Source: Chloroflexota bacterium (lineage in GTDB: Bacteria > Chloroflexota > Limnocylindria > Limnocylindrales > CSP1-4). From it: 23,036 bases of DNA. The notes under the pieces are model-generated. The model searched no databases. It saw only the letters and a list, made by a program, of their open reading frames with translations, and was not told where the DNA came from. A program made the translations under genes and the position numbers. The stretch covers positions 1 through 23,036 of the forward strand of contig JAJYGO010000443.1 of assembly GCA_021785115.1 (NCBI GenBank). The letters run 5' to 3'. Positions 15,646 to 23,036 of this stretch are shown here, piece by piece. How positions within the stretch are numbered: the first letter of the stretch is position 1; each line of letters begins with the position of its first letter.

Positions 15646-15945
15646 TCAAGGGGTCAGGTGCCCGAGCTGCCCGATGTACTCCAGGACCGCAGGCCCAAGG
15701 ATCATCCCGGCCGCCCCGATCGCGGCCCGCACTTCCGACCTGGGCCAGTCCGCCGGAAGCAGCTCGTCCGGCAGGACCGGATCCTCGATCGCGGTGGCGG
15801 AGACGGGGATCATGGCCTCCCACATCGCGCGAACCGCGTCGGCGCCCGTCGGCGGGGCGAGTCGGAGCCTGTCGGCGACGCGCTGCAGCTCCGCCGCCTG
15901 CGAGCGGTACGCGGTGGCCAGTTTCGCGAGCGGCCACGCCTCGGC
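15646..15945 (-). pseudogene. PaaX-like regulator, C-terminal fragment
   Basis: About 100 codons matching the C-terminal domain of PaaX-type regulators. They read WPLAKLATAYRSQAAELQRV, then after a spacer DPVLPDELLPADWP, and end with a LGPAVLEYIGQLGHLTP-like helix and a TGA. The DPxLPxELLPxDWP block is the best marker of the family. PaaX proteins are about 280-300 aa with an N-terminal helix-turn-helix; here all of that is missing. Upstream (above about 15945) the sequence instead encodes a permease C-terminus on the other strand. The open frame continues to 16518 only as the complement of other genes. It is a truncated remnant with no start of its own. Confidence 0.65.
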
Positions 15946-16118
15946 CGCTGGCGCCGGTGCTCCCGACGTACCACTACGCGCAGTTGGCCTGGGGTGCGTT
16001 CGGCGCGGGCAATGAGCCCGCCCGCGTGGCGGCCGCATGGCTGCTCGCCTGGACGCTGGCGCTCTTCGTGCTGGCCACGATCGCGTACCGGCGGGAGGTG
16101 CGGCAGAGGTTTGCGTAG
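15945..16118 (+). pseudogene. ABC-2 type permease, C-terminal fragment
   Basis: The last 55-60 codons of an ABC-2 transporter permease. LPTYHYAQLAWGAFGAG is the usual end of the penultimate loop, followed by one membrane helix (AAAWLLAWTLALFVLATIAY) and the short basic tail RREVRQRFA and stop. A whole permease would have about 200 more residues upstream, but the sequence to the left is the PaaX fragment on the opposite strand. One deletion between two divergent genes, removing both 5' ends, explains both remnants. The exact junction lies near 15935-15950. Confidence 0.65.
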
Positions 16119-16121
16119 ACT
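16116..16121 (+). promoter_or_regulatory. -10 box of the acetyltransferase gene, leaderless arrangement
   Basis: TAGACT lies 7 bases before ATG 16129, which leaves no room for a ribosome binding site, so a leaderless transcript is likely. It overlaps the stop codon of the permease remnant. No clear -35 is seen. Confidence 0.35.
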
Positions 16122-16128
16122 GGCCGCC

Positions 16129-16560
16129 ATGCCCGACGCCATCACGCTCCGCGCGTTCGCCTGGTCCGACTACGAGACGGTGATCGCGCTCTGGCGAGCG
16201 ACCGGGCTGGGGATCACCGTCTCCGACTCGCGCGACGGCCTGGCACTCACGCTCGACCACGACGCGGAGCTCTTCGTGGTGGCCGAGGCGGACGGCCAGC
16301 TGGTGGGGGCGCTGCTCGGCACATTCGACGGACGGCGCGGGTGGCTGCACCACCTGGCGGTCGCGCCGGCCTGGCAGGGCCGCGGGATCGGACGGCGGCT
16401 GGTGGCGGAGGTGGAGGCGCGGCTGCGGGCCCGCGGCTGCGCGAAGGTCAACCTGCACGTGGAGCCCGACAACGCGGAGGTCACCGGCTTCTACGACCGC
16501 ATCGGCTACGCGCAGCACGAGATCCTGTTCATGGAGAAGTGGCTGCGCCCGGGCGAGTAG
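16129..16560 (+). CDS. GNAT-family N-acetyltransferase, YpeA-like
   Basis: Acetyltransferase of 143 aa using acetyl-CoA. The acetyl-CoA site is HLAVAPAWQGRGIGRRLVAE (Q/R-x-x-G-x-G/A). The N-terminal part (LRAFAWSDYETVIALWRATG, DHDAELFVVAEADGQLVGAL) and the end (VEPDNAEVTGFYDRIGYA) align by memory with E. coli YpeA and with RimI-type proteins. The acceptor substrate is unknown. ATG 16129 fits the family start exactly. The gene follows the remnant permease by 10 bases and is convergent with glnS; the 159 bases between contain the palindrome CCGGATCCGG but no clear terminator. Confidence 0.88.
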   Translation: MPDAITLRAFAWSDYETVIALWRATGLGITVSDSRDGLALTLDHDAELFVVAEADGQLVGALLGTFDGRRGWLHHLAVAPAWQGRGIGRRLVAEVEARLRARGCAKVNLHVEPDNAEVTGFYDRIGYAQHEILFMEKWLRPGE

Positions 16561-16719
16561 GCGCCGGGGGACCGAGGCGCGGTCGGCCGGAGCCGGGCCG
16601 TGCAGCCGGGCGGCGGCATCGGTCGTCGTCGCGACCTCAGTCGCCGGATCCGGGGCCGCTCGGCGGGTCGGTGGCCGGTCGGTGCAGGCTGCGGCTCGCC
16701 CGCCGATCCTCGGCCCCGG

Positions 16720-18462
<1,743 letters not shown>

Positions 18463-18665
18463 GGCTCGCCGTGCCGGCGCCAGGGGACGAACTCCCCGTC
18501 ACCGCGTGTCCTTCCCGCGACACCCTGCGGCGGCGACACCTGTCCGGGTTGGGACTTCGTTCGGGCGCGCCGTACGGCCGACGATGCGGCCACAGGCGAG
18601 GCTAACACAGGGCGGCCCGGCGGGACCGACCGGCTCCGCCCGGGGCTCGCGACAGGCGCCTGCGA

Positions 18666-18671
18666 TAGGAT
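18666..18671 (+). promoter_or_regulatory. -10 box of the second tRNA-Gln
   Basis: TAGGAT ends 14 bases before the tRNA 5' end, matching the spacing seen at the other tRNA-Gln. The 223-base gap 18463-18685 also has to hold the divergent glnS promoter, for which TAGCCT (18604-18599, minus) is the best -10 candidate. Confidence 0.4.
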
Positions 18672-18685
18672 TCGGCGGCTTGCGC

Positions 18686-18760
18686 TGGCGAGTGGCCAAG
18701 CGGTAAGGCGCCTGACTCTGGATCAGGAGATCGAAGGTTCGAATCCTTCCTCGCCAGCCA
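18686..18760 (+). tRNA. tRNA-Gln (anticodon CTG)
   Basis: 75 bases with encoded CCA. Acceptor stem TGGCGAG/CTCGCCA, D-arm with AGCGGTAAGGC, anticodon stem CCTGA/TCAGG around CTCTGGA (anticodon CTG), T-arm GGTTCGAATCC. It is nearly the same as the minus-strand copy at 15515-15589. It is divergent from glnS, and its last five bases (AGCCA) are the first bases of a 22-bp tandem repeat. Confidence 0.95.
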
Positions 18761-18861
18761 CGCTGCCGCCGGAGCCAGCCACGCTGCCGCCGGGGCCCAG
18801 CCACGCTGCCGCCGGGGCTCAGCCACGCTGCCGCCGGGGCTCAGCCACGCTGCCGCCGGGG
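18756..18861. repeat. 22-bp tandem repeat, 5 copies, starting in the tRNA 3' end
   Basis: Units begin AGCCACGCTGCCGCCGG and are 21, 22, 22, 22 and about 19 bases long, starting at 18756, 18777, 18799, 18821 and 18843. The first unit uses the AGCCA of the tRNA-Gln 3' end. Units 3 and 4 are identical, so amplification is recent. No spacers, so not CRISPR. Confidence 0.9.
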
Positions 18862-18867
18862 CGCTCG

Positions 18868-19020
18868 TCCTGCGGGATGTGCATGGGCAGATCGCTGTGC
18901 AGGGCGGGCGGCCACCCTGTCCTGCTGAAGGTGCATGCACCCGATCGCGGCGCAGGATCCGATGCGCCGATCCTGCAGGATGTGCGCGGGTAGAACCGTA
19001 TGTCCGACCGGCGGTCGTCC
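18868..19020. repeat. Diverged ~51-bp direct repeat, 3 copies, with palindromes
   Basis: Copies start with TCCTGC at 18868, 18920 and 18971, that is 52 and 51 bases apart. Shared core: TCCTGCnGnAnGTGCnnGnnnAGA. Within it are the hairpin GCAGGATC-N9-GATCCTGC (18952-18976) and the 12-bp palindrome ATCCTGCAGGAT (18970-18981). A related fragment, ATCTGCAGGATTCGG, lies near 19199. No protein-coding signal is seen in 18862-19210. Confidence 0.55.
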
Positions 19021-19210
19021 GAGGGGCAACCGCCTGTTCTCGCTCAGACCGTGGGCCGGGCCAGCCGCCCGGCGTGGTCGCCGGCCGTGCTCGGGGCGGG
19101 CCGTCGGGCGCAGCCAGCACGGCGCCGCCACCCTCGCGCCACTTCCGGGGATCCGCGTGGCCCGCCCCGATGAGACATAGGGTTCCCAGGGCGCACAATC
19201 TGCAGGATTC

Positions 19211-19295
19211 GGGGCGGTCCGGTGAGTGGGGCGGTCAGGTGAGTGTGACCGCCCGGTGAGTGGGGCGGTCAGGTGAGTGGGGCGGCCCGGTGAGG
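19211..19295. repeat. 17-bp tandem repeat, 5 copies, before the hydrolase gene
   Basis: The unit GGGGCGGTCAGGTGAGT is repeated five times head to tail with few changes (the third copy starts GTGACCGCC). It ends 27 bases before the chosen start of the hydrolase gene and thus probably lies in its promoter or leader region. Confidence 0.85.
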
Positions 19296-19322
19296 ATCCG
19301 CGGCGGGCTGGAGCGGCACCCG

Positions 19323-20150
19323 ATGAGCGGCTCCGCGGTCGTCGGGAGCGCCGTCGCCCGCGACGGAACCGTCCTCCGCACCCGCCACTGGGCCCCCGGT
19401 GAGGCCCCGTGGGCCCGCGTGGTCCTCGTCCACGGCATCGCCGAGCACTCGGGACGCTACGAGCGGACCGGGTCGCTGCTGGCCGCCGCAGGCGTCGACG
19501 TGACCGCCTTCGACCTCCGCGGCTTCGGCGAGTCGGGGGGTCCGCGAGCCTACGTGGGTGGCTGGGCGGTCTACCTGGACGACGTGGAGGACCGTCTCGC
19601 GGCCTCCCGGGACGGGCTGCCGCTGGTCCTGATGGGGCATTCGATGGGAGGGCTGGTCGCCCTGACCTACCTGCTCGACGGCCGCGCCACGCCCGACCTC
19701 TGTGTGCTCAGCTCTCCGGCGATCGGCACGACCGTCCCGCTTCCCGTGCGTGCCGCCGCACCCGTGCTCGGACGGCTGACGCCCATGCTCCGCCTGTCCA
19801 ACGGGTTGCGGGGCGACCAGCTGTCATCCGACCCGGAGGTGGCGCGCGCGTACTTCGCCGATCGGCTGGTGACACCGCGCTCCACGGCCCGTCTCGGCGC
19901 GGAGCTCTTCGGTGCCGCGGCACGGGCCAGGCGGGAACTGCGCGCGCTCCCCGTTCCGACCCTCGTCACGCACGGGTCGGACGACACGATCGTGCCGCCG
20001 TCGAGCACCGAGCCGCTGGGCGCACTCCCCAACGTCGTCCGGCGCGTCTACCCGGGGCTGCGGCACGAGACGCTCAACGAGCCGCAGGGACCGCAGGTCG
20101 TCGCCGACATCGTGGTGTGGCTGCGCGCGAACGCTGCCCCGGCATCGTAG
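19323..20150 (+). CDS. Alpha/beta hydrolase, monoacylglycerol lipase-like
   Basis: Serine hydrolase of 275 aa of the Hydrolase_4 (lysophospholipase/monoacylglycerol lipase) type. HGIAEHSGRY (37-46) forms the oxyanion region, GHSMGG (105-110) the nucleophile elbow with Ser107, HGSDD (217-221) the acid, and His248 in LRHET the base. No signal peptide, so cytoplasmic; it likely cleaves glycerol or phospholipid esters. ATG 19323 (GGAG upstream) is preferred over GTG 19260, which would translate the 17-bp repeat. It is convergent with the MFS gene at 20276. Confidence 0.9.
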   Translation: MSGSAVVGSAVARDGTVLRTRHWAPGEAPWARVVLVHGIAEHSGRYERTGSLLAAAGVDVTAFDLRGFGESGGPRAYVGGWAVYLDDVEDRLAASRDGLPLVLMGHSMGGLVALTYLLDGRATPDLCVLSSPAIGTTVPLPVRAAAPVLGRLTPMLRLSNGLRGDQLSSDPEVARAYFADRLVTPRSTARLGAELFGAAARARRELRALPVPTLVTHGSDDTIVPPSSTEPLGALPNVVRRVYPGLRHETLNEPQGPQVVADIVVWLRANAAPAS

Positions 20151-20175
20151 TCCGGGCGGCCCGGCCAGGTCGGCC

Positions 20176-20300
20176 GGTCAGGTCGCTGCGGCCAGGCGAA
20201 CTCGCTCGTGGCCGGCCCGGTCAGGTCGGCGGGTCAGGCCGCTGCGGTCAGGCCGCTGCGGTCAGGCCGCTGCGGTCAGGCCGATCCGCTCGTGGCCGGC
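20176..20300. repeat. Duplicated MFS 3' end plus 14-bp tandem repeat
   Basis: The 14-bp unit GGTCAGGCCGCTGC occurs at 20232, 20246 and 20260 and in part at 20274, where TCA (20276-20278) is the stop codon of the minus-strand MFS gene. A longer 41-base copy at 20176-20216 matches 20260-20300 (35 of 41 by eye), so the last codons of the MFS gene also reappear downstream of it, ending in GCTCGTGGCCGGC in both. Confidence 0.85.
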
Positions 20301-21586
20301 ACGGTCCGCTCCTCCTCCGGGGGGAGCGCGCGGAAGAACCCCCAGTAGAGGGCCGCGTTGGCGAACTGCAGGACGGCCGACACCACGAACGGCAGCGAGA
20401 TGCTCACCTCGTCGAACAGGTAGCCGGCGACCAGCGGCGCGACCGCCATGGTGACCTGGCTGGGCAGGTTGGAGAGCGCTCCGACAGCGGCGCGTTCCCC
20501 GGGATCCGCCATGGCGAGGACATACGACTGTCGCAGCGGCATGCCGATGCGCTGCACGATCATGCGGACCAGGTAGATGGCGCCGGCCATCAGGAACGAC
20601 GGCGCGAGGACCATCGGGACCAGGAGGATGGCCTGCACGACACGCACGGCGGTCACCGTGCGGACCAGCCCCCAGCGCCGCGCGAACCCCGCCGCGGACA
20701 GCGTCGAGACGGCGGTCGCGGCGTTGATCACGGCGAAGAGGACGCCGATCTGGCCCGGCCCAACCCCATAGCGGCGGAAGAACCAGTAGGTCACGAACGG
20801 CCCGAACATCCCGACCGCCAGCCCGTTGACGCTGTTGGTCGCCCACAGCCTGGCCAGCAGCGGCATGGAGCGTCGGGGCAGGCGCGGACGCCGTCCAGGG
20901 TCGCCGACGGACGCCGGTCGCGCCGGCTCCCGGAGGAGGAGGGCCAGCAGGCCCGCCCCGGCAGCCAGCGCCGCCGTGGCGAGGAACGGGATCCTGTACG
21001 CGGCCGTCACCGCGGCGCTGCCGGCGGGTGCGTTGCCGACCAGGAGCGCGAGCGGACCGCCCACCAGGGCTCCCACGCTTGAGGCGAAGGCCAGGCGCCC
21101 GAACGCGACGTTGCGACGCGTCGGCGGCACGATGTCGGTCACCATCGCCTGCTCGGCAGGCCCGTACGGTCCCACCGCGCCGGCACCGGCGCCGGCCCCC
21201 CTCCCGAAGCTGCCGATGGCGGCCGCCGCGAAGAGGATGCCCGTCTCGCGGGTCGTGGCAAAGACGACGCCGGCCACGGCGGCGAGCAGCGGCACCACGA
21301 CCAGGAAGGGTTTGCGCCCGATCCGGTCGGACACGAGCCCGATGGAGGTGGACAGGATCGCGGTTGCGATGGCCACGACCAGGGCGAGCTCGCCCAGCTG
21401 CAGCGCGCTGAAGCCGATCAGCGCGAGATAGACGGGCGTCACCACGCCGGCGAGGGCGCGAGACGCGCTCATCAGCAGTCTCGCGGCGATGATGATGGTC
21501 ACGTTGCGACGCCCGGCGGGGTCTGCGTGGTCGGCTCCGCGGGGGTTCGGATGGAGGCGATCCGGGGCTGCCCTGCCCTCGCTCAC
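20276..21586 (-). CDS. MFS transporter (12 TM)
   Basis: Major facilitator protein of about 436 aa with some 12 membrane segments. The loop SDRIGRKPFLVV is motif A between TM2 and TM3. FGRGAGAGAGAVGPYGPAEQ is an unusual Gly/Ala-rich stretch in TM4. The second half starts near WATNSVNGLAVGMFGPFVTYWF. It is most like multidrug/sugar efflux MFS proteins; the substrate is unknown. The true start is uncertain: GTG 21586 was chosen because residues further upstream look non-coding; GTG 21502 is an alternative with less tail. It is divergent from the RlpA-like gene, with a 373-base gap before that gene's possible start. Its stop codon lies in a tandem repeat. Confidence 0.85.
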   Translation of the reverse strand: MSEGRAAPDRLHPNPRGADHADPAGRRNVTIIIAARLLMSASRALAGVVTPVYLALIGFSALQLGELALVVAIATAILSTSIGLVSDRIGRKPFLVVVPLLAAVAGVVFATTRETGILFAAAAIGSFGRGAGAGAGAVGPYGPAEQAMVTDIVPPTRRNVAFGRLAFASSVGALVGGPLALLVGNAPAGSAAVTAAYRIPFLATAALAAGAGLLALLLREPARPASVGDPGRRPRLPRRSMPLLARLWATNSVNGLAVGMFGPFVTYWFFRRYGVGPGQIGVLFAVINAATAVSTLSAAGFARRWGLVRTVTAVRVVQAILLVPMVLAPSFLMAGAIYLVRMIVQRIGMPLRQSYVLAMADPGERAAVGALSNLPSQVTMAVAPLVAGYLFDEVSISLPFVVSAVLQFANAALYWGFFRALPPEEERTVPATSGSA

Positions 21587-21744
21587 GCCGGCTGCATCCG
21601 GCCTTCGGCACTCACGGCCCCATTGTCGCCCGCGTGGCGCGGTTCGTCCCGGAAGGGTCCGCGTGCTCGCTGACAGGAGGATGGCGACGCGTTCGGCGGT
21701 CACACGCCCGCCACCCGGACAGTGCACGAAGCGGCGATCCCGTG

Positions 21745-21750
21745 TAGGAT
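21745..21750 (+). promoter_or_regulatory. -10 box before the long leader of the RlpA-like gene
   Basis: TAGGAT preceded by GTG, the same hexamer used before the second tRNA-Gln. It would place transcript start near 21757, giving a leader of about 200 bases. No strong -35 was found. Confidence 0.35.
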
Positions 21751-21756
21751 GCCCCG

Positions 21757-21959
21757 GCCCCGAGCGGGCGGCCTGCATGCGCCGTGGCTCCGGGGCTTCG
21801 AGCCGGACCGGCCAGGGGAACAGCGCCGCATGCGTGGCGCTCGGGGCACGCTTCCTCGCCGGATCGCTCGCGGGTCGACACGATGTGCGCCCGCGCCACC
21901 CGGCTCGGCACCGCGGCCGCGCTCACCCGCGCGCGGCAGGTGCCCGCTGAGGAGAAACG
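21757..21959 (+). promoter_or_regulatory. Structured 5' leader, possible riboswitch of unknown class
   Basis: Three stem-loops follow in a row: AGCGCC-gcatgcgt-GGCGCT (21822-21841), CGCGGG-N15-CCCGCG (21869-21895) and GGCACC-N26-GGTGCC (21907-21944). The last ends just before the ribosome binding site GAGGAG (about 21949-21954). GGCTC-N9-GAGCC lies near 21786-21804. Cell-wall genes of this kind often have a c-di-AMP riboswitch, but the nearly invariant CAGCTAAC block of that class is absent here. No protein-coding signal is seen. Confidence 0.4.
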
Positions 21960-21986
21960 ATCACGCGACAACAGCGGACCCGTCCG

Positions 21987-22838
21987 TTGCGCCTGCCTGT
22001 CCCCTGGATCGGCCGCAACGGCGAGGCCGAGGGGGCGCCCACGATCTCCCGCTCCGCGCGGAAGCTCGCAGCGGCGGCCGCCCTGGCACTCCTGTTCGTG
22101 ACGCCCGCACCGGCTCACTCCACCGCACAGGGAGAATCCGAGCGTGCGGGGCGCCTGTCCACCTCACCGGCGACGCCGTCGTCGTCGGACGATCGCGGGC
22201 CGGCGGGATCGCCGACACCGCCGACGATGCCGCCATGGCTGCCCGTCGGAGCAACCGCATCCGGGTCGGGTGCGGGACCCGAGGACATCGTGCTCGCCGC
22301 CCTCCACGCCTCCTCCGACCCGTTCGGGGGCGGATCCAGCCCGGCCGGCACGAGCGGGTCGGGGTCGATCGGGGAGGGGGGTGCTGCGACGGTCGGCGTG
22401 CGCTCGACGTCCACATCGGCAGCGGCCGTGCCCGCGAGCTCGCGTGCCGCCCGATCGACGGCCGTACCACGCGCCAGGTCCGCGACCCGCGCGGCAACCG
22501 CGCATCCGTCCTCGGCTACCGGGATCCGGCGCCTCGTCGGGACCATCCGGACCGTGCCCGGCATGCCGTCGCCCGAAGTCGGACAGGCATCGACGTACGG
22601 ACCCGGGTACGCGGGGCTGATCGCCGTGCCGCGTCGCGGCCGATGGCTGGTCCAGATCGTCTGGCACGGTCGGTACGTGATCCGGGCGACCAACGACTAC
22701 GGCCCGGACCGCCGGCTCTTCCCGAACCGGGTGATCGACCTCGACGTGGCCACGTTCCAGGCGCTGTCCGGCCAGAGCTGGACGCGCGGCATCCTGCGGT
22801 CCGTGACGGTGGTCTACCTGCGCTACCTGGGGGCGTGA
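21987..22838 (+). CDS. Secreted RlpA-like double-psi beta-barrel protein
   Basis: Exported protein of about 283 aa. A basic N-terminus is followed by a signal peptide (KLAAAAALALLFVTPAPAHS), a long Ser/Thr/Pro/Gly/Ala-rich region (about 50-175), and a C-terminal barrel domain of about 85 residues: GQASTYGPGYAGL, VWHGRYVIRATNDYGP and NRVIDLDVATFQALSG. The NDxGP and RVIDL blocks are typical of RlpA and related barrels acting on cell-wall glycan; the Asp of NDYGP is kept but the usual AAHxxLPxGT segment is missing, so lytic activity is uncertain. The start is unclear: TTG 21987, or an ATC at 21960 that is in frame and 5 bases after GAGGAG. Confidence 0.75.
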   Translation: MRLPVPWIGRNGEAEGAPTISRSARKLAAAAALALLFVTPAPAHSTAQGESERAGRLSTSPATPSSSDDRGPAGSPTPPTMPPWLPVGATASGSGAGPEDIVLAALHASSDPFGGGSSPAGTSGSGSIGEGGAATVGVRSTSTSAAAVPASSRAARSTAVPRARSATRAATAHPSSATGIRRLVGTIRTVPGMPSPEVGQASTYGPGYAGLIAVPRRGRWLVQIVWHGRYVIRATNDYGPDRRLFPNRVIDLDVATFQALSGQSWTRGILRSVTVVYLRYLGA

Positions 22839-22881
22839 TCCCGGGCGCCGTCAGCCGCGCGGGGCGCGTCCCGACGCTGCC

Positions 22882-22957
22882 GGGGACGCGGCTACGTGCC
22901 GGGGACGCGGCCACGTGCCGGGGACGCGGCCACGTGCCGGGGACGCGGCTACGTGCC
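22882..22957. repeat. 19-bp tandem repeat, 4 copies, ending in a stop codon
   Basis: The unit GGGGACGCGGCTACGTGCC (CCACGTGCC in the middle two copies) is repeated four times from 22882. The last nine bases of the fourth unit, CTACGTGCC, are the last codons and stop (Gly-Thr-stop) of the minus-strand gene at the right edge. Confidence 0.9.
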
Positions 22958-23036
22958 CCGGATGATGCCCGCCAGCTCGATGCGCCACCCGCGGTGCCGC
23001 CCCGCCCCGCCGTGCGCCTGCGCCACTCGTTCGCTG
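22949..23036 (-). CDS. C-terminal end of an unidentified protein (partial)
   Basis: A minus-strand frame enters from the right edge and ends at TAG 22949-22951. The 28 visible residues include SERVAQAHGG and RGWRIELAGIIRGT, which look like real protein rather than noise. Too little is present to name a family. The stop codon lies inside the 19-bp tandem repeat. Confidence 0.4.
   Translation of the reverse strand, partial: SERVAQAHGGAGRHRGWRIELAGIIRGT

Noticed and set aside
15960..16518. N-terminal part of the minus-strand frame that ends as the PaaX fragment
   Set aside because: It is the complement of the permease remnant and the acetyltransferase gene and has no protein-like features; only the portion below about 15945 looks like PaaX.
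18463..18590. Possible T-box leader upstream of glnS (AGGGTG-TCGCGGG, later TTCGTCCCC)
   Set aside because: The conserved GGTGGnACCGCG core is not present on the right strand and no specifier loop could be placed; similarity is limited to GC-rich fragments.
18756..18861. CRISPR-like array
   Set aside because: Units follow each other directly with no unique spacers and no cas genes are present; it is a plain tandem repeat.
19260..19322. Upstream GTG start of the hydrolase gene
   Set aside because: It would translate the 17-bp tandem repeat; ATG 19323 has a GGAG site and gives the usual family start.
21757..21959. c-di-AMP (ydaO) riboswitch before the RlpA-like gene
   Set aside because: Some parts look similar (CAGGGGAAC, CACCCGGC), but the near-invariant CAGCTAAC segment is absent, so only a generic structured leader is reported.

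Overview
This is a very GC-rich (about 70% by eye) bacterial chromosomal window with ordinary housekeeping and transport content and no phage or plasmid backbone. High GC, GTG/TTG starts, apparently leaderless genes, an Ala/Pro/Ser-rich lipoprotein linker, CCA-encoding tRNA genes and a bacterial glutaminyl-tRNA synthetase fit a high-GC Chloroflexota lineage (Limnocylindria-like) or possibly an actinobacterium. This placement is an inference from style, not from a marker gene.

Layout. (1) 1-4566, minus strand: a CUT2 sugar-uptake operon read ROK repressor, XylF-type binding protein, single-domain ATPase, XylH-type permease; the permease runs off the left edge. (2) 4850-5146: a small unknown gene. 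(3) 5416-12399: an efflux block made of a MarR/MFS pair, a DHA2 exporter with no regulator of its own, a divergent cytidylate-kinase-like gene, and a MarR/DHA2 pair. The two DHA2 genes are paralogues and their upstream regions share a 40-bp dyad. The first seems to keep only the start and end of a deleted marR. (4) 12483-14653, minus strand: an SDR epimerase-like gene and a WYL regulator. (5) 14777-16560: two small genes, tRNA-Gln(CTG), two facing gene remnants (PaaX C-terminus and ABC-2 permease C-terminus), and a YpeA-like acetyltransferase. (6) 16720-18760: glnS and a second tRNA-Gln(CTG). (7) 18756-20300: repeat-rich DNA around an alpha/beta hydrolase. (8) 20276-22838: an MFS transporter divergent from a secreted RlpA-like double-psi beta-barrel protein with a long structured leader. 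A gene on the minus strand enters from the right edge.

The two most unusual signals are the marR deletion remnant with its covarying operator-like dyad, and short tandem repeats that begin inside the last bases of genes (tRNA CCA end, an MFS stop codon, the stop codon of the right-edge gene).
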